A DNA stretch of 64,000 nucleotides from Rutpela maculata (lineage: Eukaryota; Arthropoda; Insecta; Coleoptera; Cerambycidae). Where the stretch lies: assembly GCA_936432065.2 (NCBI GenBank), contig OW386291.2, forward strand, positions 13,431,821-13,495,820. Direction: 5' to 3'. Shown one piece after another: positions 12,081 through 23,428 of the stretch. Below the pieces are notes generated by a model. That model was not told where the DNA came from. It saw only the letters and a list, made by a program, of their open reading frames with translations, and searched no databases. A program made the position numbers and the translations under genes. The number at the start of each line of letters is the position of its first letter. Position 1 is the first letter of the stretch.

Positions 12081-12391
12081 AAATAAGGGCTATTACGAAA
12101 TCCCGAGAGTATAGAGGTGAAAAGGATGCACCACTGTCGAGTTATATCGCTGTCGTGTGCTGAAAGTTATCGAAAATTTAATGGCGTATAGAGCTGTTGC
12201 AGGGAATACTTCTAAAGAAGGCCTTCCGATTAAAGGTCCAATCTCCAGGGAAAATCTTCTCCGTAGAGGGTGTGGCGTCCTGAATGGAGATAACAAATTC
12301 ATATTCAGCTTGAATCGTAAAGGTTAGAATGTTTGTAGGTTTACAAAAACAGGACACAGGAAACAAACTGTATTTTACTTCGTAAATTCCG

Positions 12392-12520
12392 AGTAGCAGT
12401 TAACCAGGCATGCCCCGATATCCCAATCTTTTCTGGGGTCCCTCAAGGCTCGAACCTAGGACCCGTACTCTTCAACGCATACATCCACGACATGCCTGTA
12501 TCAATTATGAGCCCAAGGTA
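12392..12520 (+). pseudogene. Reverse transcriptase fragment (non-LTR)
   Basis: One frame reads FSGVPQGSNLGPVLFNAYIH followed by DMP. This is the RT motif around GVPQGSxLGPxLF...DxP typical of Jockey/CR1-type non-LTR retrotransposons. It covers about 40 codons, ends at a TAG near 12511 and is flanked by unrelated sequence, so it is a small truncated piece. Confidence 0.75.
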
Positions 12521-12624
12521 GGCTTAAACACCTCATCCCTAATTTTGCTCATTTCCTCCTACAATCCTACCTCTCACACCAAAATTTCTCCACGAACTCA
12601 ACTACCCATCCTTAAGGATAGGAT

Positions 12625-13690
12625 TTTGCAGAGTGAGAGGGAAATATGCGTTTATTTTCGATTTATTATAAATATTTAAAAAACCAAACATAGTATAATC
12701 TTTAAAACTGTTTTTGATAATTGCTATTGTTCTAACGAATACAACTATTTTTTTTTTATTGTAAATTTCTGTTATACTTGAATTTCGTAGTTTTTCAATG
12801 AAAATCGTTCTTAATTTCATCATTAATAATAATAATAATAATAATATTTATTTCAGAAAATTATACACAGTCAGAAAGAATATAAATTTGCCAATTAAGT
12901 TTTAGAAACAAAACTTGTCTTTGGCAAATTACCATAAACACTACGGAATAATAAAATACACAGTAAAATATATTGCTAAAAAATCATTAAAATATGTGCT
13001 CCTATATAATTAACTACGTAACATAATCTCTTATCAATAAATAAATTATGTAGGCGATACAAACTAAAAAAAGACTAAAGCAATATATTATTAAATAGAA
13101 AAAACAACACAAATAACAAAAGACTAATAATCAAGCTCTATAATATTAGGGTAGTTGCTTTTTATTTTCATTTATTTACTTTTTATATTTTATATATTTA
13201 TATTTTTAATTAAGTATTACCTTTTTATTATTATTGTTTCTTTATTTATTTATGTATTTTTTTTTATCTTTTTATTTTTTTATTTGAGAGCTGTTATATT
13301 TGATCAAATAAGTGGTTGATAAGGACACGATTTTCGTGTACCCATTCTTTACACATTTTCATAAAATAAGTATAGGATGTATTACTGAAATTTTTTATGT
13401 TCAAAGGTAGTGCATTATATATTTTGGTTGAAAAATAACTGAAATTTCTCCTTTTTTTCATTAAAGGTGGAATACAGCTGTTATTTGATATAAACCTTGT
13501 AGCGTAAGTTCAGTGGCCATTAAAGCATGGTATTTAACTATATACAAAATGTACGATAAAAATTGTATATGTTGTATTCCTTAGAGCAACGAGAAGTACC
13601 TGAAACAATTTTAAAAATTATACCATTTATGATCTTTTAAATATTTACAATAAACTGAAAATAAACGCATATTCTCCTCTCACTCTGCAA
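12625..13690. repeat. Inverted repeat flanking a non-LTR 3' end
   Basis: TTTTGCAGAGTGAGAGG with AATATGCGTTTATTTTC (12624-12660) is mirrored by GAAAATAAACGCATAT and CCTCTCACTCTGCAAA (about 13654-13692). Arms of roughly 55-60 bp enclose about 950 bp. They may be TIRs of a DNA element into which the retrotransposon tail at 12823-13493 inserted. Confidence 0.65.
12823..13493 (-). pseudogene. 3' end of a non-LTR retrotransposon (ORF2 C-terminus, UTR and AAT tail)
   Basis: On the minus strand, 13493 to 13294 reads NSCIPPLMKKRRNFSYFS, TKIYNALPLNIKNFS, MKMCKEWVHENRVLINHLF and a stop. This is the C-terminal pattern of CR1/Jockey-group ORF2 proteins (R.NFxxxxxxIYNxLPxxIK). It is followed by an AT-rich 3' UTR and a TTATTATTATT tail (12826-12847 on the plus strand). 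Trinucleotide 3' tails instead of poly(A) are usual in this group. The element is strongly 5'-truncated. Confidence 0.7.
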
Positions 13691-13693
13691 ATT

Positions 13694-14249
13694 AAATTAT
13701 ATTTATAACCCTTAAAATTTGTGTTTTTAGAAAAATCACAAAAATATAAAAAAATACTAAAAATTAAAAAAGATGAAAAAAAAAAATAAAATAAAACGAT
13801 AAAAAACATTAAAAATACAAAAATACTTACAAATTAATAACATCACATTTTGCCATAAACGAAGATCAGCTGAAAAAAACCATAGTCAAGTTAATAACAC
13901 TCTGACCCTATTGTCTAAAAGAGCCATAAGAAACACTGTGCATTCCATACTCAATTTTATATTAAAAACCATAAAATAGTCTCGGCCAAACAAATTAATA
14001 ACAACTACTAACTATCAAGAAACATATTATAAAACCTGCTCTTGCATACAAACTGCAGACAACTCAAGTCAAATTATGATTTATATATCCTCGACAACCC
14101 ATGGTAAGCACCAATAGAGATGGAGACCAGAAGGATCAAAGGCTCCTCCCACTCCAGGGACCATCACGATAGATGAAAATCATATCTCGACGATTTATGA
14201 AATGTACATTAGCAAAGTATATAAATAAACAAGCTAAAAACGTACTGTT
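13694..14249. other. No gene recognised
   Basis: AT-rich, with A-runs. Nothing recognisable. Confidence 0.5.
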
Positions 14250-14975
14250 CACTGAACTTTTTATATAATTGTTACACATTCTATAGGATGCTCTTCGCAA
14301 TTTTTTGTAAATAATGTTAGTTTTTAGACATTTTTAATTTTATAGTACGAACTTAGTTGGTAATATACTCAGTGTAAAATAAAGTAAAAATAAAAAAAAC
14401 TATACCAATCCCCATTTGAGTTTCGAACCCGGGACCCTTGGATTCCGAGTCAAAAGCGTAAGAACTACACCGCCACCTTACACGTAAAAAATGTAAATTT
14501 TTACATTATAAGACATGAGCTAAAATCATATTTTCACGGTTGTATATTATATTATGAAATGTATATTTGTAAAATATATAAATATTTAGATATTAAAATG
14601 AAATATCATTCCACCAGATTTCTATTCAATTACAAAAACATAAAAATAAAAAAAAAAGTTTTTCAAATTTAAATCATTAATAACATTTTTATTTACTGAT
14701 CGATTTTGTTCAAAAACAATAGGGTTCTTCCTCTACCTAACACTAACTTACTGTCCAAATTCCAGTACAATCGGATTTTTGTTTCTTGAGTTATCGTGCT
14801 TACAAGAAACGTGACGGACGGACGGACAGACGGACATTTTGAAAGTTGTTCAGAATTCGTTCACTAACACAATGATATGAAAATTTTTTGTCTGCGAGCG
14901 ATATTTACGGTTTTAGAAATGTGCCGATCAAAAGCAATATACTCTTCGTTTTCGTATTTGCGAAGTGTATAATAC
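14250..14975 (-). mobile_element. CTCTTCGC-ended element carrying a tRNA-like unit (copy 1)
   Basis: One end reads TTACACATTCTATAGGATGC and TCTTCGCA. The other reads GCAATATACTCTTCGTTTTC. The same outline is seen at 15895-16115, 23429-25477 and 57976-59120. The segment holding ACGTGACGGACGGACGGACA is shared with the 23.4-kb copy in the opposite orientation. A tRNA-like module lies at 14412-14482. No protein-coding capacity is seen. Confidence 0.7.
14412..14482 (-). other. tRNA-like sequence with A- and B-box-like motifs
   Basis: On the minus strand GGTGGCGGTGTAGTTCTTAC (A-box-like) is followed by TTTTGACTCGGAATCC (anticodon-arm-like) and GGGTTCGAAAC (perfect B box, plus-strand 14420-14430). 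It reads like a tRNA body but sits within a repeat, has poor acceptor pairing by eye, and recurs in other copies, so I call it tRNA-derived rather than a tRNA gene. Confidence 0.65.
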
Positions 14976-15894
14976 TGATAGGAAGTAACATTTCACAAGA
15001 TTCATTATCAATTACAAAACATAAAAATTAAGAAGTCAATTTTTTAAAATTTAAATAGTTAATAAGTTAATAGTTTTTGACTTATTGATCGATTTCTTAG
15101 AAGACAATAGAGTAATATTTAAAATTGCCAATTTCACTGAGTTATCCAGACCAAGGCTTATTTCATAATTTAGATTAGATAATGCTCTTTTAGTCTTTAT
15201 CTGTTTTGTATTGATTGACCTATGTCAATTTATAGCAAATAAAACAAATGTATTAATTTAATTTTTCTAAATATATTTCGAGTATCCCGGATATAGTATT
15301 AACTATTTTAGTACAGTAGTATCTTATTAGTTTAAATATTTTAGAAGCCGATAAACAGATGGCTGATTTATTATTCTTTGTGGCTTTCTTGCTAAAGGTT
15401 TGAGAAACCAACACTCGCGTGAGTTCAAGAGCGCTAGTAAAATATTTATTAACGAAATATTGTTCTTTCTGTATAAAATATTAAACCTTTCACAAGTAAC
15501 CAACTCCAGAATAAACACGATGCTTTCATAATGTATTTATAAAATTCCTGTAATAAGGTAATTTAACTACTATGTCTGTAATTTGTGAATATAGTGATTA
15601 AAGTCAGCATTTCGAATGAGAAGTCGTCACTGCAATTAAAGAGGTCTCTATATTTAATTAATATGAATTAATTTAATTTTGTTACGCAAACGGTCTGTTT
15701 TAATCTGTTAAAAAATTTATTTACTATGTAAATATTCATTGCTACTACCTGATTCCCATTATGATAATTTAAATAAAATGAGCAACATTAATTAGCTAAT
15801 TAAAAGACAAAAAAGTGATAACATTTTTTTACAAAATACAACCAAAATTTTATCACCACTTGAAAATTGTAGCCAAGATTTATGTAACTAGAAG
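14976..15894. other. No gene recognised
   Basis: AT-rich sequence. The first part (to about 15110) resembles the interior of the preceding element (for example ATTTCTTAGAAGACAATAGAG against its counterpart). Otherwise nothing. Confidence 0.4.
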
Positions 15895-16115
15895 AAGCAT
15901 TATACTCTAGCATTATACTTTAATGGACTTTTTATATAATTCTTACACATTCTATAGGATACTCTTCGCAGTTTTTTGTAAATGTTAGTTTTATATATTT
16001 TTAATTTTATCATACGAACTTAGTTGGTGAAACACTCTCTCTATAAAATAAAGTAAAAAAAACTGCATGTAAAATCTACGTGGGTTTCGAACCCGTGACC
16101 TTTGAGTTCCGAGTC
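15895..16115 (-). mobile_element. CTCTTCGC-ended element, truncated copy 2
   Basis: Shares TTACACATTCTATAGGATAC, TCTTCGCAGTTTTTTGTAAA and the B-box-bearing TGGGTTTCGAACCC (16081-16094) with copy 1, then stops abruptly at GAGTTCCGAGTCAA. It is joined to unrelated sequence at about 16116, consistent with a later insertion or truncation inside the tRNA-like unit. Confidence 0.65.
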
Positions 16116-16450
16116 AATTCAGTTCGATTCAATTTATTCAACATTTTAGTACATGTGATGGGCCTAACTGGAACCCGTCTCGGAGCGGACCAGACAACCA
16201 CGACGTATAGCGCGTGGTGGACGTGTGGTTGTGCGGAGTGGGTCCGGTTCGGCCTAACGGCAATGATTTATTAGCTAGAACTCCTGTCCTAATTAATATA
16301 AAGAACTTAACATTAAACACTGAGCAATGACACGAAATTTTGACTGTTGATACGAGGAGCGCGAATGTGCGAAGCAACCCGTTCGAACGAATGACGACCT
16401 CGTGGTTTGACCGCCGAACCTCGTAGTCTGACCGCCGTCGAGGAAGATTT
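16116..16450. other. GC-rich block, possible retroelement 3' region
   Basis: Markedly GC-richer than its surroundings. Read on the minus strand it ends AATTGAATCGAACTGAATTG (16118-16137), like the short-repeat tail of a non-LTR element, and the preceding 240 bases are open. The translation has no motif I recognise. Confidence 0.3.
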
Positions 16451-17661
16451 GTGATTTAAAAAATTATGGTTTTGAGATGTTTTCGGCCTAGAGGGAATTT
16501 CGAAAGATAAAAAGATGACTAAAAGAACAAAAAAGATAAAAGAAGAAAATTGTATAAACAAAATGGGAAAAAATCCTTTACACTCTGTGATTTGTATTAA
16601 GTAAAGACTCTAAATATACTTAAATTATATATAGGCAAGGAGCCTACTGTCTTGATAAATATAAAAAGCCTGATTATTTTATAACTCAGAAAATTTAGAA
16701 TCAAAACAAACCTAAAGTTAAATCACTAAAGAACTCACTCCGTAGTATCTGTCTATAAGTTGCATAACCAGTTTCGACCAGTGTTTTTTTTTTTTCACTT
16801 TTTTTCTAGTTTTGTCCACTGGCCAGGACTTTTCTACGAAAAAGCGTTTTTTTGCCAACCCTGCGACAAAATTTTCTCTTATTATCGTGCTGCTTCCACA
16901 CATATTTGGATTTTTAAAATACGAAGCAAGTTACCATATTGTATATAATTATCTTTAACATTTTGTAATTCACATGTAGAACAAATTACTCTGTCAATAT
17001 TTCTACGTGAGTGATTAGATAAAGACCAGAGTGTTTAGGTGGACAGTTCAAACAGAAAATTATATTGATTGTACGCTTTGCAGGCGTGCCCGTAGAATTA
17101 AAAATTGATTTTAAATTGGGTTGACGTGTTAAGGCGGATACGTGCAACTGCATTTACTACAAGATTGTTTAGAGAATATGACATTTTGAACAAAATAGTC
17201 CTCCACAGAGAAATCTTTATGAAATATGTGCTCGTTGGTGAATTTTCTTTATTACGTTGATATTTATACAGATTTTCTCTTATATTAAATGCTAAAAGTT
17301 TTTTCTCTCTAATGACTCTGTTGCAAGAAAAAAGTCTCTAGCCCTGGCGACGATGACCAGATGCCTATTCCACAGTCTCTCGCAATAGACACATGCAATT
17401 TTTTTCTATTTTTGTTCTCATTTTTTCCCGACTTTTTTCCGCTCTTTCCTCCTAGTAGTTTTGTTCTCGCGTTTTCGTTCTTAACGCATTTTGTTTTTAG
17501 TTTCGTTCTCTGTATTTTTTCTTTCTTTATTGTCTTCTTAAGAGAACTATAATTTAGTTTTTGGTCTTATTTTGTTCTCTGCCGCCAAAGAACAAAAGTT
17601 TTTATTTTCGTCTTGTTTTCAAGCGTAGGAAAGGGTTGTTAGAAGAAGATGCTATTATTCA
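16451..17661. other. No gene recognised
   Basis: AT-rich. A long pyrimidine-rich stretch (17390-17545) gives a Phe-rich open frame with no family resemblance. Confidence 0.45.
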
Positions 17662-18100
17662 TGAGCTCCATTCGCATCTCAGCAGAATAGATTTATTGAG
17701 CGTGAGAATAGAACAATTCAAGATTCTGCGAGGACCATGTTAATTACAAGTAATCTGGGAAATAACATCTGTCCAAAAGCTGATAGAACAGCTGTATATC
17801 TTTCAGATCACAAATTCCGGAACGTACATAGCGCCATTTGAAAAATGGTTTGGTAAAGAACCCAAATCGGAACATGTTCGCATCTTTGGTAAAATTGGAC
17901 ATTCGCACGTTCCAAAGCCAAAACATAGTAAAATGTAGAATTCGAAAGCCTGAAAAGTTAGCCTTGTAGGGTATGAATCTACCTCGAAAAATTTCCGAGT
18001 GTAACATCATGAATCCAAGAAAGCTGGCGTAATTTGTGTTGTCAGTTATTTTAGGAAAAATTGAGTCCAGTAAAGAACAGAAGGAAAATCTGACCACTAA
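17662..18100 (+). pseudogene. Copia-type retrotransposon integrase, C-terminal part
   Basis: Plus-strand frames read APFASQQNRFIERENRTIQD, then SARTML, TAVYLSDHKF, a frameshift or stop, EKWFGKEPKSEHVRIFGKIG, HSHVPKPK and LVGYESTSKNFRV. This follows the Copia integrase order: the PQQNGxxER motif with the third catalytic Glu, the NRTIxxSARTML helix, then the W(F/L)GKKPxxxHLRVFG and VGY segments. The upstream catalytic Asp residues and the downstream RT/RNase H are not present. Several stops show that it is dead. Confidence 0.85.
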
Positions 18101-18744
18101 AGTTCAGTGCAGACGTGGAAATGAGGTTTGGAACACAAGTCATATAACAAAAAAGAAGCAGAAGGTCAAGAAATGAAAGACGACCAATTGGCTGTGGCGT
18201 CACAGTTATAATCTCCGCAAAAACGTCCAAAAATGAAAAACATTTATAAAAAATGAGTTGCTCAGCTGTTCTTTTAGTAGCAAGTACCTTGTGACGAAGC
18301 TATGAAATCAAAGGATGCTGTTTTCAACAAAATACAATTCAACAATAGCTATATTTTTTATTTTCGTGTTTTATTCATTTTTATTTAACAATACACTGCA
18401 CAACAGAGCATTCCAATTACAGGACAGGAGATAATAAGAACATACAAATATATAAAGAAATGTAACATAAAATGAAAATAAACATATAGAAACAATGAAA
18501 AAAATAAATAAATAAAACAGAAATTTTAATTTACGTAGTTAATCTGTTTATCTCAGCTACAATGCAGTGGAAGATATAAAACTGGTCTTGGAGCGAATTA
18601 AATTATATCCTGCTATTTTTAATCCATCATCAGTAAAATCAACTGTTATATACGTTTCAGTAGTTCATAACACAATAGAATTATATTTAACCACATATTA
18701 AACTATTTCGTCCTTATTTTTGTAAAAACGTTGAGCATTTAGCA
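18101..18744. other. No gene recognised
   Basis: AT-rich; nothing recognisable apart from possible continuation of the Copia relic in the first 100 bases. Confidence 0.4.
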
Positions 18745-19475
18745 GGATATAAATAACTGTATTTCGTATGCAATTTTTCTTTGTATTGATTCTACAGCTT
18801 TCTTCTGTGCTGCATATTTTGTGACCTCCTGCACATAATGGACATGTTACACGTTCAGAACACTTTTCAGCTCCGTGGTTATATAACAAACACATTAAAA
18901 TATTTAGACACATACCAGTCCTTCCATCCAACGTGTAAAGATGATTTTTCTTCGAATGTATTTGACATGACCCATTTAAATGTGTTTGGATCGGTCTCAA
19001 TAATTAGATTGAACCTTTCATTAGGTTTAGTTTTATGGATTGGCTTAAACAGAAAATTTTCTGTCATAAGAATTTTCTTTTGCTTATAACTATTTTATTT
19101 GCTGAGTTCTTCTTCTTTTTCATCAAAAATTCCATTCATTTTTGTTTTTGGGTAGGATTTTTTCGGTATTTTTACATCATAATAATTTCCCATCTTAGGT
19201 TGAATGTTATTTTTAGTAGTATTTAGATCCTGAGCATCAGCGCACTTCACCAGAATACCACCATCTTAGCTGGTTTTCCAATACTAATACCAACTTGAAG
19301 GGTTTATGTTAATTAATCTTCTTTAAGCTTGTCAAATGTTAGTTCCTTTTTAGGTTTGACTATTAATACATGACCGGGTTTGGTTTTTGCCACATCAGAG
19401 TACGATTTTACAGGAATCACATCTTCTTTTCCCTTAAGCTGACTTATTATTATAGTGCAGTCTGTGGAAAACCAA
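18745..19475 (-). pseudogene. Non-LTR retrotransposon ORF1 (nucleic-acid-binding protein)
   Basis: The minus strand reads SYSDVAKTKPGHVLIVKPKK, then in shifted frames GISIGK, LVKCADAQDLNTTKNNIQ, NYYDVKIPKKSYPKT, MTENFLFKPIHK, LIIETDPNTFKWVMSN, SSLHVGW and finally CLLYNHGAEKCSERVTCPLC with AGGHKICSTEESC. The order (VLIxPKK, GxxIxxC.D, YxVxxPK.xxP, then CxxCYNHxxxxC zinc knuckles) is that of the gag-like ORF1 of Jockey-clade elements. The first Cys of the leading knuckle is displaced by a frameshift. No ORF2 follows directly downstream (toward lower coordinates), so only ORF1 survives. Confidence 0.7.
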
Positions 19476-19783
19476 TAGTAGAATATACATCATCTTGTTA
19501 CTTAAAGTCATGAAGAAATGCCTCTGAATCTTCTCTATATGTATGTTACAATGAGGAGACGAAATAATTGAGGAATATTTCATTTTGATCAAGAAAAATA
19601 CTGCTATAGTAGTTTCAGCGTGTTACTTTCGTTAAGATCTTACGAACACCGTATGATAAATCCCATTGTTCTAAAACTTTCATAGGTTATGGTGTTTACA
19701 TGACAATTAAAGGTTAGTTTACCATCATCATTTACTTAACAAGCGAGAGCAAGAAAGAAAAAAATAAATTAAGGAATGAAATG

Positions 19784-19962
19784 AGGGTGAGGTGAGGTAC
19801 GGTACCGGTTTCAGTGACTGGACCTCGATCGGAAGTTAAGCACGCCGGGCGAATTTTCACTTGGATGGATAATCGTATCTCATCTCGCCGTCCTGGTTAA
19901 GTGGTAGAGTAGCATTAGCTAAATTTCGCCAGGACGTTGATATAAATAAGGCATTAAAAAAA
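19784..19962 (+). mobile_element. 5S-rRNA-derived SINE (SINE3-like)
   Basis: The head resembles 5S rRNA: GATCGGAAGTTAAGCACGCC (19828-19847) and CACTTGGATGGATAATCG are the conserved 5S internal-promoter region, normally GATCxCCGAAGTTAAGC and ACTTGGATGGGTGACC. It is joined at about 19888 to a tail GTCCTGGTTAAGTGGTAGAG (19890-19909) that closes with CGCCAGGAC (19927-19935), followed by TATAAATAAGG and an A-rich end. The same tail occurs in the tRNA-derived SINE at 42203-42531. The 5' end is uncertain by about 10 bases, and I see no clear target duplication. Confidence 0.75.
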
Positions 19963-20149
19963 ATACGGATGTATTGCTTCCAACACGTTACATACATCGT
20001 GAAATCTTATTTTTATCACCTTGTCGTGTGTCAACGTAGGGCATCGGTACCTATCGCTTCTAACCGTCTATGCATTGTAGTGGGAATAGATACGTCTTTC
20101 ACTTACTAATTTATCTGTTCTTTCTTGCGCTCGTTTATCTCAGGACCCA

Positions 20150-20325
20150 TATATAAAATTACCTTTGCCGAATCTGTATATCATCTGCATATAAGAGACA
20201 ATTGACACCCAGTTATATTGAATATTGAAGAATAATGGACCTAACACAGAACGATACACCTGAAGTATATACAAATTCTGTAGACGGTTGACCACAGTAT
20301 TCAATATGGTGGTGCCTATATTCAA
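20150..20325 (-). pseudogene. Reverse transcriptase fragment with YADD box
   Basis: The minus strand reads SVLGPLFFNIQYN and, after a frameshift, LLYADDIQIRQ. These are the LGPLLFNI(Y) and YADD catalytic motifs of a non-LTR RT. About 55 codons remain. The sequence ends just below 20150 and does not join another fragment. Confidence 0.65.
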
Positions 20326-21463
20326 TATATGATTATTAAAGTATAAACATCAATTTGATCATTTGAAAACTGACAGCTATAACCACGTATAACAAAAATT
20401 ATTTTCCTACACTTACTAAGTAACTTTCTGTATTGATTTATATTATTTTTTGCAAAAAAACAGTGTACTATTATTATTATTGTTACTCGTACTTCTGAAC
20501 AGCTTAAGAAAACCATTGACCATCTGGAAAACGAAAAAGGAATATTTTGTAGTGGGAAACGCAATTAAGCAGTTTTCCTCGCTCGTAAATTGAACTTTAT
20601 TGACTGGACTACAATTTCAATAAATTTTCCACCTAAACAACTTTGCTGGTGTAGTATTAAATACCATCCACTTAAGTTCCTCTCGAATTACAACATACAC
20701 TCATTCATGTACGATCTATTTATAAAATCAAGGTTTCAAAGTCAGGGTTTATAAGTTTATATCGAGGGTGTGCCTTCAATTTACCATGGCGTTATTGTTT
20801 TACTACGTGCGTTTGAATAATGTAGACTTCTTACTGTGTACGTTATATAGTATAAGAGGAAGCAGTTCCTTTCTTTTTTTCAGTTTCTATGAAGCAGGTC
20901 GCTATTTAGTAGCCAAAGCCTATTGCAGATTAGTAGAATTCGCCACGTTTTTTTATTTGCTTAATCAATAATACTTCTAAATCTAAATTGACAAAATCAT
21001 CGAACAGTTTTTACTTGTTTTTTAATCTCAAAATATTCAAAACCTTTTAGTTTTCTTCTTGAGGTATTAATCCACAAAACGTACTCGTAATTGCAAAATA
21101 AGTGATCATTTCCATCAAATATTGAGAATTGTATTATATGAAAAACTTGAAAATAATGTAAATAAAGGGTATATATAAATCGCAAAACACAGTAACATTA
21201 TTAATTTCGATACACTAGAAAATGATTTGTCAAAAATAACGTGAATTGGGACGATATCTTCCGAGTAAATGATGTAAATGATGCTACAAAAAGATTTATA
21301 GACAAACAGATAGTTAGAATATCTAGTGAACACAATTTTAAACATAGACACACCTCGTGGTGTAACAAAATTGCCCTTTATCCAAACAGGATTTTCTTTT
21401 TATAGTGTACATACAGCATTAAAATTTCAAAGTAAAATTACAGTTTTACTGTAAATGATAATC
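20326..21463. other. No gene recognised
   Basis: AT-rich, with short open frames only. Nothing recognisable. Confidence 0.5.
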
Positions 21464-23012
21464 GCCTGATCAAATGGTAGTTTTTCGGTAACATGAGTCC
21501 GGTAGAAGCTTTCTCAAAGGAATTATATGTTTTCTGGGGTGCTGAACACCAATCTGAAGTTTGCTGCCTCATTGCAGTACCGGCTTAGGTCGAAAAACGC
21601 AAAACACCTCGAAATTTTCGGAGTTTTTCCGATTTTCCGCTCATATCTTGCAAACGACGCGTCGTACGGAATATATTACTGTATTTAAAGTTGAAGAGCA
21701 TTAAATTCTGCGGTTCAATAATAACAACTCTGCGCTGTCAATATAGTCACCTGGAAAAAAGAGCAGAAAAAAGAGCAAGTAAGTTGTAGTGTGAAGATGC
21801 GATGTATAGAAAATACCTGATAACAATGTCCATTTTATTTTACTCTCCTTCGTTTGGCTGGGACTGTGGAAAGTCCGGTCGTAGGATGATCAATGGACGA
21901 TGATGGTCCAGGCTCAGGCTCTTCAGCACTCGGAGTGGCAGGCTGTGATGGCTGTTCTTTAACTGAAAGCAGTGCCATCCAGTTATTATGTTGTAAAATA
22001 ACGCATAAATTACCTTCTGAAGTCTCACCTGCCTCTGACAGTGGTGCAGCAAACGGAGGGTCGTCTTCTTGCTCATCGAGGTCGGTTATTTCGTCCACGT
22101 TGGTGCACGTATCGGCACGGTTGATGCAGAGTTCGGTGCAGAACAGACCTGCGCGGCTGCATCCACAACGCCCACCACAGTCAGTGCGGCACTTGCATGA
22201 CATTTGCTACATTAGTTTGTCAGGAGCCGGGGGTTTCAGGGTGGTAACTGGGATCAGACCATTTTTGGTTGACTTCAAACCCCACAGTTTCGGATCCAAA
22301 CTATTGCCGAGCCACTGCTGCACTTGTAAATATACACGCAAGCTATGCTGGTAGGCTGCAGCATCGGTGGGAGGGATGGATTGCAATGTTGCTGGAGACA
22401 TTGAAGGCAGATGTCACGTACTGCTTGTATCGCAACGCATTCAAGGTAGTTGTTAGATGGTTAGCCCTGTAAAGGGCAACCAAAAATTTTTCTCCAGCAG
22501 CTCGGCTGACGGATCCAAGAATTTCCTAACGGTCTCTTCAAGCTCTGGATGTTTAGAGAGAGACTTCAAGAATTTAGTCTTGCCTTGGTTATATAAAGAT
22601 GACGTGGAGTCGCATCCACTTATCGCGTGCAGAAACATCACAGACGTCTAAAAGTGAGTTTCTTGCAGTGTTGGTAAAAATTGCCTTTTTTCGACTGACG
22701 ATGGCGACCTTATAAATCTAATCTGATCTAATCTAATTTGGAAGTTAGGGAGGTCATTCGACGCAGAATTTAATGATCTTCAACTTTGAATACAGTAATA
22801 TTTTCCGTACGCCGCGTCGTTTGCAAAATATGAACGGAAAACCTTCGAGAATTTCGAGGTTTTTGCGTTTTTCGACCTGAGCCGGTACTACTACGAGGCA
22901 GCAAACTTCAGATTCGTGTTCAGCACCCCAAAAAACATATAATTCCGTTGAGAAATCTTCTACCGGACTCATGTTACGAGACAGGCACTTTTGAACACTA
23001 TTTGATCAGGCT
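21464..23012. mobile_element. 1.55-kb TIR element carrying a Cys-rich protein gene relic
   Basis: Inverted repeats of about 240 bp: 21465-21717 (CCTGATCAAAT, AACATGAGTCCGGTAGAAG, TTCTGGGGTGCTGAACACCA) mirrored at 22752-23010. The shared subterminal word GGGGTGCTGAACACxAATCTG lies about 70-80 bp from both ends, as in the elements at 6.4 and 55.7 kb. The interior holds the pseudogene at 21835-22641 on the minus strand. No target duplication is evident beyond the shared TC next to each end. Confidence 0.8.
21835..22641 (-). pseudogene. Cys-rich (CRC-like) C-terminal half of a transposon-encoded hypothetical protein
   Basis: Minus-strand blocks in order: MFLHAISGCDSTSSLYNQGK, KFLKSLSKHPELEETV, then (shifted frame) LNALRYKQYV, then PPTDAAAYQHSLRVYLQVQQ with WLGNSLDPKLWG and PPAPDKLM, a single in-frame TAG (22204-22206), then MSCKCRTDCGGRCGCSRAGL and FCTELCINR. 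The final block has eight or more Cys in CxCxxxCxxxCxCxxxGxxCxxxC spacing, like a zinc-binding TSO1/CRC-type knuckle. I recognise this block order from a large family of uncharacterised invertebrate proteins, but I do not know a named function. The N-terminal half is absent, and frameshifts and stops inactivate it. Its position inside long TIRs argues that the family is carried by DNA transposons. Confidence 0.7.
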
Positions 23013-23428
23013 CTAACGACATGTTAAAGTTACACCTGAATATTACTTACAGCGATATTATTTTTAAAAAAATGTATTCTTAGAGTCATGTCATAGGAAA
23101 TTTACTTAGGAAAGTGCTCAATTACTCGGTAATTTTACTACTACTTTTATCAGTGTATTTAATTTATATTCAATTATTGTATGAATTTTATGTGTTATTA
23201 AACTTTTTTCAGTTACACATTACATTATGTGGTTAAGTGTAAGAGTAGCTTGAAGCTAAACTTCGCCACTTGTACTCACCTATTACTTACTTCCATTTTC
23301 ACATAGTGGCGTGAAAGTAGGCACAGTAACGGTAAAGAAAAAGATGTTTTACAAATTATGTATTTTTATTAGTATATTATTAGTATATTTAAAAAGTACG
23401 TGTATGGACGTGGTGCTAATTTGTTTTA
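23013..23428. other. No gene recognised
   Basis: AT-rich; nothing recognisable. Confidence 0.5.

Noticed and set aside
14412..14482. Functional tRNA gene on the minus strand
   Set aside because: It lies inside a repeated element, with poor acceptor-stem pairing by eye, and recurs in decayed form in other copies.
17361..17552. Phe-rich open frame resembling a membrane peptide
   Set aside because: It is a translation of a pyrimidine-rich tract and has no family resemblance or gene context.
19820..19890. Genuine 5S rRNA gene
   Set aside because: Only parts of 5S are recognisable, with several changes in the promoter region, and it is fused to a SINE tail with an A-rich end.
21893..22354. 153-codon plus-strand open frame
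   Set aside because: Antisense shadow of the Cys-rich protein relic on the minus strand, which has the recognisable motifs.
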